Origin: Limisphaerales bacterium
Lineage (GTDB): Bacteria > Verrucomicrobiota > Verrucomicrobiia > Limisphaerales > PALSA-1396
Reading direction: 5' to 3'
Assembly: GCA_003140275.1 (NCBI GenBank)
Contig: PLJQ01000456.1
Location: forward strand, 11,993-40,691
Length of the DNA stretch: 28,699 nucleotides
The translations under genes and the position numbers were made by a program. Within the stretch, counting starts at the first letter, position 1; the number at the start of each line of letters is the position of its first letter. This document shows, one piece after another, positions 7,301 to 15,232 of the stretch. The notes beneath the pieces are model-generated. The model saw only the letters and a list, made by a program, of their open reading frames with translations. It did no database searches and was not told the origin of the DNA.

Positions 7301-8012
7301 CGGCGAAGACATGCATCTTGAAACCGGGCGGGAGCGTGGCGAACTTGGCAGCATCTTCCGGCGAGAGGCCTGCGTAAGGCACGACATCAGCGGGTGGAGT
7401 GTCGGCGACGACTTTGGCGGGGTCGAGTTCATTGTTGAATTTCGGTCGCTGGGCATAGAACTTGAAGTCATCGAAATTGATATGTCCCCAGCCGCCGCTT
7501 GATTGATCGATGATGCGAATGAATATTTCTTTGCCAAGGAACGGTTGAAGATCGACGACTACGGGACGAAGATTTTCGCTATCGGTGCCGGAGGCTTTGA
7601 AAAAGTTTCGTTCGGCGTCGGATAGGACGAGTTCGACGCGCGTGTTCGGCGATGCGCCGCCCGCAATCAAGAAACTGGCGAAAGGATGCGTGACTTTGAA
7701 GGGAGCGGACGTCAACGTGCCTTGCGGCTCGTCGCAAGCAGTTTCGTAAGTGCCGATCCAGAAGTTGCCCGTATGCTGGCTTTTCATGTCGCTGCGACGT
7801 TTGGCGACCGCGTCGCCTCTGATGGGCTGTCCTTCGAAAGCCTTGCCGGTGGCAGTCCAATCCTTCAGCGTGCCGTCTTCGAAATCGAGGTTGAGAGGTT
7901 TGCCGTTTCTGTCGACGGGCGTAATGCCTTCGACCGCCGCAAATGTCGGCGAGATCCAAAAGAATGCAGCGAAGCAAAGGAAGGCGCAGGCGCAGGACGG
8001 TCTATATTTCAT
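4323..8012 (-). CDS. PVC-type membrane-bound dehydrogenase with HEAT repeats and C-terminal cytochrome c domain
   Basis: From ATG at 8012 the product is 1229 residues; a longer TTG start at 8039 adds nine residues and looks less likely. A signal peptide (MKYRPSCACAFLCFAAFFW, then SPTFAA) leads to a lectin-like domain (about 20-195), then a sugar-dehydrogenase-like beta-propeller (about 220-630) with PPGFKMHVFAGEPEIVQPIA and NPWGIDFDEHGQLW. A HEAT-like helical part follows (about 650-1050), and a haem domain with CAQCH (C about 1103) and KVGPDLTGSNR, DPNAVIPNEYR. This order is that of the planctomycete/verrucomicrobial families TIGR02604 plus TIGR02603. It probably works in the periplasm, oxidising a carbohydrate-like substrate and passing electrons to its haem. 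Codon and base composition dip at about 5,700-6,100. It follows the FG-GAP gene by about 100 bases on the same strand, so they are likely co-transcribed. Confidence 0.9.
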   Translation of the reverse strand: MKYRPSCACAFLCFAAFFWISPTFAAVEGITPVDRNGKPLNLDFEDGTLKDWTATGKAFEGQPIRGDAVAKRRSDMKSQHTGNFWIGTYETACDEPQGTLTSAPFKVTHPFASFLIAGGASPNTRVELVLSDAERNFFKASGTDSENLRPVVVDLQPFLGKEIFIRIIDQSSGGWGHINFDDFKFYAQRPKFNNELDPAKVVADTPPADVVPYAGLSPEDAAKFATLPPGFKMHVFAGEPEIVQPIAFCLDDRGRVWVAEGLTYPIRAPEGQGKDRILVFEDTNGDHKFDKRTVFMEGLNLVSGLQYGFGGIWVGAAPNLMFIPIQDGDEPKPAGPPQILLDGWDYKRDTHETLNTFTWGPDGWLYGCHGVFCPSHVGKPGAPESERQWVDAAVWRYHPTKHTFEIFAEGTSNPWGIDFDEHGQLWEEACVIPHLWHMIQGGRYLRQGGEHYSINRDETARNEKHRENGSRKPVFPYVYEDIQSVGDHVHYAGNKGPHAGNARSDAAGGGHAHAGMMVYLGDSWPAEYRGKLFMGNIHGQRLNMDIPERSGSGFVGHHGKDFLNFNDTWSQTLNQLYDQDGSVYVIDWYDKNQCHNTNPESHDRSNGRIYKIVYNNQKVTKVDLRKLSDDELVRLVPSKNEFMSRHARRILQERFANYLPALPPDSGATDAEIGKASRALAVVNKSLWGCLNGKMSTPERLQALWGLHLTGGISHLNTVRKLIADKDEFIRAWTIQLTLDDDYERQSAANANSLYAKDLNLEFAHLARKDKSPVVHLYLASVLHRIPPEKRWDIYAALLQHGEDASDHNIPLMVWYGGEALAATQPAKALSLAVSAKLPKILNFTTRRIAQLGTTDARDLIAETMAKVGEPAKQLDMLTGLSAALKGQRSVPMPKGWESVETKLSSSSNPQIRALAQSLSLTFGSANALTALKKTLMDGSAEAGARRTALDSLLSTRDASLPPLLQQLLRSQDLRGQAVRALASYDDPKTPDAILSVYSSLEGGEKRDALNTLASRTAFAKPMLASVDGGTIPRNALTAEIIRQLRNLKNADIDQQLQKVYGTIRDSSADKKKEIEKYKRIYYAGGSQPGEASRGRAVFNKICAQCHTLFDTGGKVGPDLTGSNRADLDYILQNILDPNAVIPNEYRASTIETKDGRSITGIVKQQDDKTVTVATQTETLVLPRNEVQSQQQSELSMMPEGLLAPLADQEVRDLIYYLSRPGQVPLPAL

Positions 8013-8110
8013 AAACGGTGAAGGCGGATTATTGGCCAAGCTGCCACGAAGAGCACGAAGTTTTCTCTGGCACGTGTCGGCGATGCGTCAACGGTGCGTA
8101 ACTCTTTGGC

Positions 8111-9424
8111 TCAAGGCGAAAGCGGTTTCGGTTGAGCTTTCTCCCACTCCGCCTTGCTCACTTTTTTCGTTTGCTGGAGGAAAACAAACGTGCCCTTTTT
8201 GTTGCCCACGACGACGTCGGGCAGTTTGTCACCGTTGACGTCACCCGCGACGACTTGCGTGCCGATGCCCGAGTCGTCGTCGATCAGGTAGGGGATGAAA
8301 TCGACTGTCTTGTCTTTGTTGCGTACGAGCTTGAACCAGTAGAGAACGGCCGGGGCGTTCGGTTCGGCATCACCGGTTGGGCCATGCGCCCAGAAACGCT
8401 TGCCGGTGATAATGTCTTTCAGACCATCACCGTCCATGTCCACGAGGTCAACGGCGTGAAGTTGGGAGAATGCGACTCCGTATTTGCTGTCCTTTGGGTC
8501 CTTGTTGATGATTATGTGTTGCTTGAATGTGATATTGTTGTTTTCGCGGACTTGTTCATACCACGCAAGGCCGTAGCCGTGAGCGGCAAGGCTGGTGATG
8601 ACGTCGTTCAATCCATCGCCGTTGACATCGTACACGTACATTTGCGCGCTGCCGTGCCCAGGGGCAAATGGAAACTGATGTTTTGTCCAGACCGGATCAC
8701 CGGCGAGGGAGGCAGGCTGTTCCCACCAACCATCCATCTCCAAAATATCCTTCCGACCGTCGCCGTTGATATCGCCGTAACCAAGGCCGTGAGTGAACCG
8801 TTGCCATTCGCCTTTGGGTGAAATCGGATGGAATTTCCACGGCTTGGCGGGATCGGACCAGTCTGGTTCGGCATAACCGAAGTAGCCGCCCGAGTTGCAA
8901 ATTAATTCGGGTTTGCCATCACCCGTCAAATCGCCCCAAGTGGGTGATTCATTGTCAACGACATCAAACACTTTATGGCGTTGCCAGTGGCCTTCGCGGC
9001 CTTTCGGATTTTCATACCAGGATGCATCCTGGCCGGGAAAACCGTAAACCAAAATGTCGTCCCAACCATCGTTGTTAAAATCGTAGGTGAAAGTTAAAAA
9101 ATTATCTGAGTAAGCGTTGTTGGTTCCGAGAGCGCCTTCAAAACCCGGCACGGTTTCTTCGGTGCCGTCATTTTTTTTGCGCTTAAAAGTTTTGGTGGCT
9201 GGATAGTATTCGTGCCGCTTCTTGAAATCGGGGCCTTCGAACCAGTAAGGCCCGGAGACGATGTCTTTTTTCCCGTCGTGGTTGAAGTCTCCGAAGTTGG
9301 CACCTTCACCCCAAAACTGATCCGACAAGCGGAGTTTCTTGAACGAATGAATCGTGTAATCTTTGGCGGAGGTGAACGAAGCACCTAGAAAAAAAGCGAG
9401 ACAGACAAGTAAGAATCTATGCAT
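8111..9424 (-). CDS. Secreted FG-GAP/VCBS-repeat beta-propeller protein
   Basis: Starting at ATG 9424 (the longer frame begins at a GTG at 9520 and would bury the signal peptide) the product is 437 residues. MHRFLLVCLAFFLGASFTSA is a clear signal peptide. At least seven calcium-binding-type Asp loops follow at regular spacing: DFNHDGKKD, DFNNDGWDD, DLTGDGKPE, DINGDGRKD, DVNGDGLND, DMDGDGLKD, DVNGDKLPD. Together these predict an integrin-alpha-like seven-bladed propeller outside the cytoplasm. The gene sits directly upstream of the large dehydrogenase-cytochrome gene, a pairing often seen in PVC bacteria, and may bind or present the same polysaccharide or surface partner. No catalytic residues are visible. 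Confidence 0.85.
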   Translation of the reverse strand: MHRFLLVCLAFFLGASFTSAKDYTIHSFKKLRLSDQFWGEGANFGDFNHDGKKDIVSGPYWFEGPDFKKRHEYYPATKTFKRKKNDGTEETVPGFEGALGTNNAYSDNFLTFTYDFNNDGWDDILVYGFPGQDASWYENPKGREGHWQRHKVFDVVDNESPTWGDLTGDGKPELICNSGGYFGYAEPDWSDPAKPWKFHPISPKGEWQRFTHGLGYGDINGDGRKDILEMDGWWEQPASLAGDPVWTKHQFPFAPGHGSAQMYVYDVNGDGLNDVITSLAAHGYGLAWYEQVRENNNITFKQHIIINKDPKDSKYGVAFSQLHAVDLVDMDGDGLKDIITGKRFWAHGPTGDAEPNAPAVLYWFKLVRNKDKTVDFIPYLIDDDSGIGTQVVAGDVNGDKLPDVVVGNKKGTFVFLQQTKKVSKAEWEKAQPKPLSP

Positions 9425-9529
9425 GGCGATATGCTGCGCAATTCTGTCGTAGCGGGTCAAGCTGTATGGAGGGCTGATGCCAGTGGTGTGTTTATCGCAA
9501 AAACCTTTCTGCACGCGCACCCGGATAAG

Positions 9530-9559
9530 AATATAACAACTTTACTATGAATATGTTAA
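9530..9559 (-). promoter_or_regulatory. Candidate promoter of the FG-GAP / dehydrogenase operon
   Basis: On the minus strand TTAACA (9554-9559) and TATATT (9530-9535) are 18 bases apart, inside a short AT-rich patch. Transcription would start near 9523 and give a leader of about 100 bases before the ATG at 9424. This placement also argues against the upstream GTG start at 9520. Confidence 0.45.
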
Positions 9560-9595
9560 GCATTATTTTTACCTGCAGATTTGCAAATCGGAGCG

Positions 9596-11530
9596 TCACT
9601 CGACAGCGTTAGTTCGTTTTTCGAGGACTTTTTTGGTCACTGTGGAAGCGCCACGTTTCATCCAAATCATCAGAACTCCGATGTCTGACGGCGACACACC
9701 GGAAATCCGCGCGGCCTGTCCGATAGTTGCGGGACGAATCCTGGTTAATTTTTGCCGCGCTTCAGTTCGAAGACTGTGGACAGTGCTGTAATCGAACGAA
9801 TCAGGAATTTGCTTGTCTTCCAAAGTTTTGAATTTTGCAACCTCGGTTTCTTGGCGCTCGATATAACCCGAATATTTGATTGCGATTTCAACCTGCTGAA
9901 TTTCGTCAGGCTTCAATTCGGGATTTCGATTCGGCAAATCTCCGTAGCCCATCTTAGGACGACGAAGGATCTGCGCTAATGTGTCTGCGCCGGAGCGCGT
10001 ATGTTCCAGCCGGGTAATTTCAGATTGGATTGCTTGTTCTTTGGCTTTGAATTTGCGGAAACTGCGCTCGGGCAAAAGGCCGGCTTCATGGCCTATCTCG
10101 GAAAGGCGCATATCAGCATTGTCTTGGCGCAGCAAGAGCCTGTATTCCGCTCGCGATGTAAACATTCTGTACGGTTCAGTCGTTCCTTTTGTGACCAAGT
10201 CATCGATCAACACTCCAATATAAGCTTGGTCCCTGCGAAGGATGACTGGAGGCAGATCCATTACCCGTCTTGCCGCGTTAATTCCAGCTATAAGCCCTTG
10301 AGCACCAGCCTCTTCATAACCTGAAGTTCCATTGATTTGCCCGGCTAGAAAGAGGTTCCGACATGCTTTTGTTTCTAAAGATGAGCGAAGTTGAGTGGGG
10401 AAGGCAAAATCATACTCTACCGCATAAGCAGGTCGCAAAATCTCAGCATTCTCACAACCGATGATTGTTTTCACCAAATCAACTTGGACTTCAAATGGAA
10501 GGCAAGTCGAAAAGCCATTGACGTAGATTTCGTCCGTGGCAATCCCCTCCGGCTCTAAGAAAATCTGGTGATGATCCTTTTCCGAGAACTTAACTATTTT
10601 ATCCTCGATTGATGGGCAATAGCGTGGCCCAATCCCTTCTATTGCGCCAGAATACATCGGCGATTTGTGCAGGTTTGCTCGGACGATATCGGCTGTCCCA
10701 TTAGTCGTGCGGGTAATATAGCAACAAAGCTGGCCACGCAACCTGTCAAGAATTGAGCCGGGAGGATATTTGCCGTTGGAGTGGCCAACTTCGCGCTCCG
10801 AAATGCCAGAATGTTCCATGTGGAACAAATCCTCTTTCCAATAGGTGAAGTAGGGAATTGGCTCGTCACCGGATTGGATCTCCGTTTTATTGAAATCAAT
10901 CGATCTTTTCGATAGTCTCGGAGGGGTGCCGGTTTTAAGACGGCCAAGTTCCAGTCCAATTTCTCGCAAAGAGTGCGACAGATTCATCGCAGCTGACTCG
11001 CCAGATCTTCCGCCGGATTGTTTGTTCATGCCGATGTGCATTAATCCTCGCAGGAATGTGCCTGTGGTGACCACAACAGTTTTGCCATGATATTGAACCT
11101 CCAAAGTAGTTTCAACTCCATAGACACTGTAATCTCTATGCAACAACTTTGCTGATTGACCCTGCTTTACGTCCAGATTTGGCTCTCTTTCGCAAATCCA
11201 TTTGAGTCGAAATTGATAGGCTTTTTTGTCGCACTGTGCTCTTGGTGCCCAGACAGATGGTCCTTTTTTTGTGTTGAGCATACGGAATTGCAACCCAGTC
11301 ATGTCGGTTGTTTTTCCCATTTCGCCGCCTAAAGCGTCGATCTCGCGTGCCAAGTGTCCTTTAGCCAAACCGCCAATCGCTGGGTTGCAGGACATTTGAC
11401 CAATGGTGTCCAAATTGATAGAGAGGAGTAATGTTTTACTGCCAATCCTAGCTGCTGCAAGTGCTGCTTCAATGCCGGCATGCCCAGCACCAACCACAAT
11501 GACGTCGTACTGTTTTGGATAAACAAACAT
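9596..11530 (-). CDS. mnmG: tRNA uridine 5-carboxymethylaminomethyl modification enzyme MnmG (GidA)
   Basis: The 644-residue product is full length. It has the FAD-binding motif VVGAGHAGIEAALAAARIG (about 12-30), GidA signature 1 (CNPAIGGLAKGHLAREIDAL, from about 49), and signature 2 (GQINGTSGYEEAGAQGLIAG, about 375-395), followed by the helical C-terminal tRNA-binding domain. With MnmE it installs the cmnm5 group on the wobble uridine of certain tRNAs, using FAD and folate. It is separated from pgi by only seven bases on the same strand, so it is probably co-transcribed. G+C is markedly lower here (28 of 60 bases at 10,381-10,440) than in neighbouring genes. Confidence 0.97.
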   Translation of the reverse strand: MFVYPKQYDVIVVGAGHAGIEAALAAARIGSKTLLLSINLDTIGQMSCNPAIGGLAKGHLAREIDALGGEMGKTTDMTGLQFRMLNTKKGPSVWAPRAQCDKKAYQFRLKWICEREPNLDVKQGQSAKLLHRDYSVYGVETTLEVQYHGKTVVVTTGTFLRGLMHIGMNKQSGGRSGESAAMNLSHSLREIGLELGRLKTGTPPRLSKRSIDFNKTEIQSGDEPIPYFTYWKEDLFHMEHSGISEREVGHSNGKYPPGSILDRLRGQLCCYITRTTNGTADIVRANLHKSPMYSGAIEGIGPRYCPSIEDKIVKFSEKDHHQIFLEPEGIATDEIYVNGFSTCLPFEVQVDLVKTIIGCENAEILRPAYAVEYDFAFPTQLRSSLETKACRNLFLAGQINGTSGYEEAGAQGLIAGINAARRVMDLPPVILRRDQAYIGVLIDDLVTKGTTEPYRMFTSRAEYRLLLRQDNADMRLSEIGHEAGLLPERSFRKFKAKEQAIQSEITRLEHTRSGADTLAQILRRPKMGYGDLPNRNPELKPDEIQQVEIAIKYSGYIERQETEVAKFKTLEDKQIPDSFDYSTVHSLRTEARQKLTRIRPATIGQAARISGVSPSDIGVLMIWMKRGASTVTKKVLEKRTNAVE

Positions 11531-11537
11531 AAGGTGT

Positions 11538-13133
11538 CTAACCTATTTGATAGGTTGCCTCGAACGGGTTTCGACCGGGCATTTTTTTTAATCCACGATC
11601 TGGATTAGCGACAAGATGCTCACAGGTTTTGAAAACAGCTTCATCTTCACCAACTGCATTTGTTCCATCGACGATTTGCGAAACAGTCATCGCCTTGCCT
11701 CGATTGGCAAACAGAAAACTGAAAATCCGTAATTGCAGATCGATTACCCTTACGGCTGCTTTCTTTCCTGCCTCAACGCCAGGCTGATTATAGGCGTTGA
11801 CATGGATGAGCATGGCATAAAATCCAACCGCTCGTTCAAACAAGGCAATTAATGCACCGATCGTGAAAGGGGAGAGTCTTGTTATTGTCAGAGTAATTGA
11901 CTCTCTATCATTCCCATACAGCGCATTACGTGTTCCATGCAAAAAGCTGACTAGATAATCGCCAGAGGTTACATTTTCTTCGACCATTGTTGATTGCAGA
12001 CGTCGATCATTCAAGACCTCAATAAACGTGACAAAAAAATTGTTAATTCCATCTATAAGTTGTTGAACATAAGAGTGTTGATCCGTTGAACCTTTATTTC
12101 CAAATACCAAAAGTCCTTGATTGACTCTATTCCCATCCAGATCGAATTCTTTGCCGAGAGACTCCATGACAAGCTGCTGTAGATACTTAGAAAATTGGTT
12201 TAAACGGTCTTTATACGGTAAAACAACCATGTTCTTGTCCCCTTTACCGTTACCGATATAAAACCACATTAAAGCAATTAGGGCAGCAGGATTCATTGCG
12301 ATGTGGGGTTGACGAGTTATTTCGTCGCATGCGTGAGCGCCAGAAATCAATTCGTCGATATCGAAGCCTTGTAGAGCTGCCGGTAAGAGACCTACTGCGG
12401 ATAGTTCGCTCGTTCGACCGCCCACCCAATCCCACATCGGGAATCGTTTGAGCCAATTGTTGCTGATCGAATAGTTATCCAGCTCGCTGCCTGATCCCGT
12501 TATGGCGACAGCGTGCTCGCTGAAGCTCAACCCCGCCAGATAATAAGCGGTTTGAGCCTCCAACATGCCATTACGAGTTTCCTTCGTGCCGCCCGATTTC
12601 GAAATAACAAGACATAACGTTTGTCCTAGCGCTGGAGCGATTTCTGACAAAACCTTATCCATTCCGTCTGGGTCGGTATTGTCAAAAAAATGAATCGCCA
12701 GCTTGTCCTTGCCGGGCTGTCCAAGCGCGTCGGAAACAAATTGAGGCCCCAAGGCCGAGCCACCAATACCAATAATCAGCAGGTTTCGAAATTGTCCCTT
12801 GGCCCCTCGAACGGTGCCATCATGCACTTTAGCAGCAAACGCCTTGATTGCCCGGTATGTTTCTTCAATTTCCCGCCGAATAATCAGCGTTGGTGCGAGT
12901 GACGGGTTGCGCAGCCAATAGTGACCTACCATTCGTTTTTCATCAGGGTTGGCGATGCCGCCTTGTTCCAATTCGGCCATGGCCAGGAAGGCCTTTTGGA
13001 TGCGAATCTCCATCGAGGCCAGATAGTGGTCGGAAAAATTCATCCGGCTGATATCGATGGCCAGCCCAATTGTTGGGAATTCCAAGTAATACCGCCGAAA
13101 CCGTTTCCAGAGTTCTTCTTTCGACTTGGTCAT
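11538..13133 (-). CDS. pgi: Glucose-6-phosphate isomerase
   Basis: The 531-residue product carries the phosphoglucose isomerase features: sugar-phosphate-binding GIGGSALGPQ (about 122-131) and SKSGGTKET (about 178-186), DRLNQFSKYLQQLVMESLGK with the family Glu (about E324), DQHSYVQQL with His353, and the C-terminal signature GFYAMLIHVNAYNQPGVEAG. It interconverts glucose-6-phosphate and fructose-6-phosphate in the cytoplasm. About 60 extra residues after the last signature look like a small helical domain. It is the first gene of a pgi-mnmG unit. Most of the gene is very AT-rich (19 G+C of 60 bases at 12,001-12,060), whereas its first 180 or so bases resemble the richer neighbourhood. Confidence 0.96.
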   Translation of the reverse strand: MTKSKEELWKRFRRYYLEFPTIGLAIDISRMNFSDHYLASMEIRIQKAFLAMAELEQGGIANPDEKRMVGHYWLRNPSLAPTLIIRREIEETYRAIKAFAAKVHDGTVRGAKGQFRNLLIIGIGGSALGPQFVSDALGQPGKDKLAIHFFDNTDPDGMDKVLSEIAPALGQTLCLVISKSGGTKETRNGMLEAQTAYYLAGLSFSEHAVAITGSGSELDNYSISNNWLKRFPMWDWVGGRTSELSAVGLLPAALQGFDIDELISGAHACDEITRQPHIAMNPAALIALMWFYIGNGKGDKNMVVLPYKDRLNQFSKYLQQLVMESLGKEFDLDGNRVNQGLLVFGNKGSTDQHSYVQQLIDGINNFFVTFIEVLNDRRLQSTMVEENVTSGDYLVSFLHGTRNALYGNDRESITLTITRLSPFTIGALIALFERAVGFYAMLIHVNAYNQPGVEAGKKAAVRVIDLQLRIFSFLFANRGKAMTVSQIVDGTNAVGEDEAVFKTCEHLVANPDRGLKKMPGRNPFEATYQIG

Positions 13134-13406
13134 AAAACGCGGCAGTCAGTTTAACAAATGCCCATGCTATTGAAACAATGAATGTAACGAAATGGGCAAC
13201 ATAATTTATCCGAGGATAACCGGGGCGGCGAAGAAAATTACAAGCGCGCAAGACCCAAACCGGTAAGGATTACGAGGAGAAGGTTGAAAGTTGTGTCTGG
13301 GTTGCCTTGCGTGTTGGACAGGCTGAAGCTGGTCAAGTTGTTTAGTCACGACCGCTGCGTCCATCGCAACTTCCAAAACTGAGCTCCTTTAGGTTTTAAG
13401 ACCGGC

Positions 13407-14477
13407 TTACGAACCTGCGTATTCCTCGCGCAAAATTTTTGAGGCGGCCACTTCATTGCAAAGCTTTTGATACGCCTCATCCATGCTCACCACGGCGCCG
13501 GAGCCGGGCGCAAATCCGCAATCGGGATTAAGTGTGATTCGTTCCGGCGGCAAAAAGCGAAGGGCTTGTTTCACCCGCTCGACGATGGTTTCCACGGAAT
13601 CAACCTGGCCCGGAGCAACGCTGACACAGCCCAGTCCGATCTCAAAATCCTCGCGCAATTTTTTGAAGACCGTCATGTCGCCCGCGCCAGGCGTGGTGAA
13701 TTCCATCGTCAGCTGGTGGACCTTCAGCCGGTTCAACTGTAAAAGAATCGGATCATAGCCGCCCTGAAATTGCGCCTCGCCTCGGACTCGCGCGCCAGCC
13801 CGCCGGCATAAATGCACCGCCAATTTGATGCCGTTGATGCCGTCCACCACGGTGTTGACCATTTCGACGGAGAAATCCGCCGCCGAGTCCGCGTTGTCAT
13901 ATTGCTTGCGCACTTGCGGATCGACAAACAGACAGAGGTGCGGGTCGTCGATTTGCGCGATGTCGGCACCAGACTGCCTAATCAATTCCAACTCTCGTTT
14001 CAGAATCGGAACGCAGTCGCGAACGAAATCCTCACGCTTCGCATAAGCCTTTTTCGATTTCTCCGGATGCCACATGCGTTCGCCCAACAGCGCGGGTGAA
14101 GGTAACGTGGCTTTGATTTTTCTTGTCGTGATGGTTTTGAGAAAGGAAATTTCTTGAGCAATGAAACCGGGAGTTTTGGGCGATAGTTTGTCAACCACGA
14201 TGGTCCAAGGTCGGCCATCTTGCGGGTTGCAGCCCAGCTCGAAACCGTGTGCGAGTTCGGCAATCACGCCGATGTAGGATTTGCGCCGCCACTCTCCATC
14301 CGTCAACACATCCAATCCCGCGTGTTCTTGCAAAGCGACGATGTAGCGAATCGCGGCATCCATTTCCTTTTCGTACCGCCCGGGTGGCAAAAGCGGACGG
14401 TCGTTGATGAGGTCGAGTACGAATTGCGAGCGCGGCATCGAACCGACGACGGAAGTTGGAAAAAACAATTTACTCAC
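13407..14477 (-). CDS. Stand-alone MetE C-terminal-domain methyltransferase
   Basis: The 356-residue product matches only the catalytic C-terminal half of cobalamin-independent methionine synthase. Zinc ligands of the family are visible: His222-x-Cys224 (VHLCRRAG), Glu259 (MEFTTPG) and Cys320 (NPDCGFAP). The Glu-to-Cys distance of 61 residues equals that in full-length MetE. The N-terminal folate-binding half is absent, so the methyl donor is probably not the usual polyglutamyl folate. Relatives of this size include archaeal core-MetE proteins and coenzyme-M-type alkyltransferases. Its ATG overlaps the stop of the nucleotidyltransferase gene by ATGA (14,474-14,477), so expression is coupled and the two may act on one pathway. 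Confidence 0.85.
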   Translation of the reverse strand: MSKLFFPTSVVGSMPRSQFVLDLINDRPLLPPGRYEKEMDAAIRYIVALQEHAGLDVLTDGEWRRKSYIGVIAELAHGFELGCNPQDGRPWTIVVDKLSPKTPGFIAQEISFLKTITTRKIKATLPSPALLGERMWHPEKSKKAYAKREDFVRDCVPILKRELELIRQSGADIAQIDDPHLCLFVDPQVRKQYDNADSAADFSVEMVNTVVDGINGIKLAVHLCRRAGARVRGEAQFQGGYDPILLQLNRLKVHQLTMEFTTPGAGDMTVFKKLREDFEIGLGCVSVAPGQVDSVETIVERVKQALRFLPPERITLNPDCGFAPGSGAVVSMDEAYQKLCNEVAASKILREEYAGS

Positions 14478-15232
14478 GCGCCACCTCGCCAGAATTTTTG
14501 GGCCAGCTCGAAATCCTGTTGCGTGTCCACTTCCATGTAATTGCCGGGCGTGTCGGCATGGGCTATTTTCACGCCCGTATCGATCATGTCCTGAAACAGA
14601 TGAATTAAGTAAGCCTTTTCAAAAAGAGCCGCTTCGCGAAATGGCTTGCCGGCAAAGCAAGCACGGCAGCGATGGAAATGTTCCTTCAGCATTGCCGCGC
14701 CTTGCTGCGAGAATTTGGCGATGCCCGTGTATTCGCCGTAAGCAGTGCGTGTTTCGATTCCACGATGAACGCGTGTGACGTCACCGTTCGCCACCATCAC
14801 CTTCTCAGCGTCATCCGGCGGATGGTTGGTGCGGTGGCGATACCGCTCCAGCCAGATCGTGTCCACCGACAAGGCAATGTCCGCCGGACTGGCCAGCAAT
14901 CGTTTCACCACGTCCGCCGTGAAAAGAATATCCGAGTAACAGCAAATGAACGGTTCATTCATCAAATTCTCGGCATGCATGAGCGAGGCGAGGATATTGT
15001 TGTTCGCCCAGTCCGCATTGTGACGGAAAGTGAAATTGGGATAATCGGCGCGTACTTTCTCGATCTGGTATCCGCCAATGAAACAGATGTCGGTGACGCC
15101 GTTGACGGCACAGGCTTCCAGTCCCCAGTCGAGCATGCGTTTACCCTGAACCTCAGCAAAACATTTTGGCGTGTTGGCCGTGGTAGGCATGAGGCGTCGT
15201 CCGCGCCCCGCGCCGATGATGATGGCTCTCAT
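14474..15232 (-). CDS. Sugar- or phosphonate/choline-phosphate-type nucleotidyltransferase
   Basis: The 252-residue product has the NTP-transferase fold: GAGRGRRLMPTTANTPKC at residues 7-24 (nucleotide-binding loop with Lys23), a ligand-type NNNILASL (77-84), CYSDILF with Asp101 as metal ligand, and MEVDTQQDF (233-241) with the second metal Asp. The short length and the NNNILASL and YSDI patterns resemble LicC/PntC-type cytidylyltransferases (choline-phosphate or aminoethylphosphonate) more than glucose-1-phosphate thymidylyltransferases. The true substrate is not readable. It is the first gene of a pair with the overlapping MetE-like gene. A CATAAT 11 bases before the ATG may be its -10 element. 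Confidence 0.85.
   Translation of the reverse strand: MRAIIIGAGRGRRLMPTTANTPKCFAEVQGKRMLDWGLEACAVNGVTDICFIGGYQIEKVRADYPNFTFRHNADWANNNILASLMHAENLMNEPFICCYSDILFTADVVKRLLASPADIALSVDTIWLERYRHRTNHPPDDAEKVMVANGDVTRVHRGIETRTAYGEYTGIAKFSQQGAAMLKEHFHRCRACFAGKPFREAALFEKAYLIHLFQDMIDTGVKIAHADTPGNYMEVDTQQDFELAQKFWRGGA

Noticed and set aside
6339..7502. Open frame of 387 codons on the plus strand inside the haem dehydrogenase
   Set aside because: Shadow of the real minus-strand gene: its product is Val/Ala/Gly-rich without a domain, and the opposite strand has a full family match.
9425..9520. Longer start (GTG) for the FG-GAP gene
   Set aside because: It would place 32 residues before a clear signal peptide and would begin at about the predicted transcription start.
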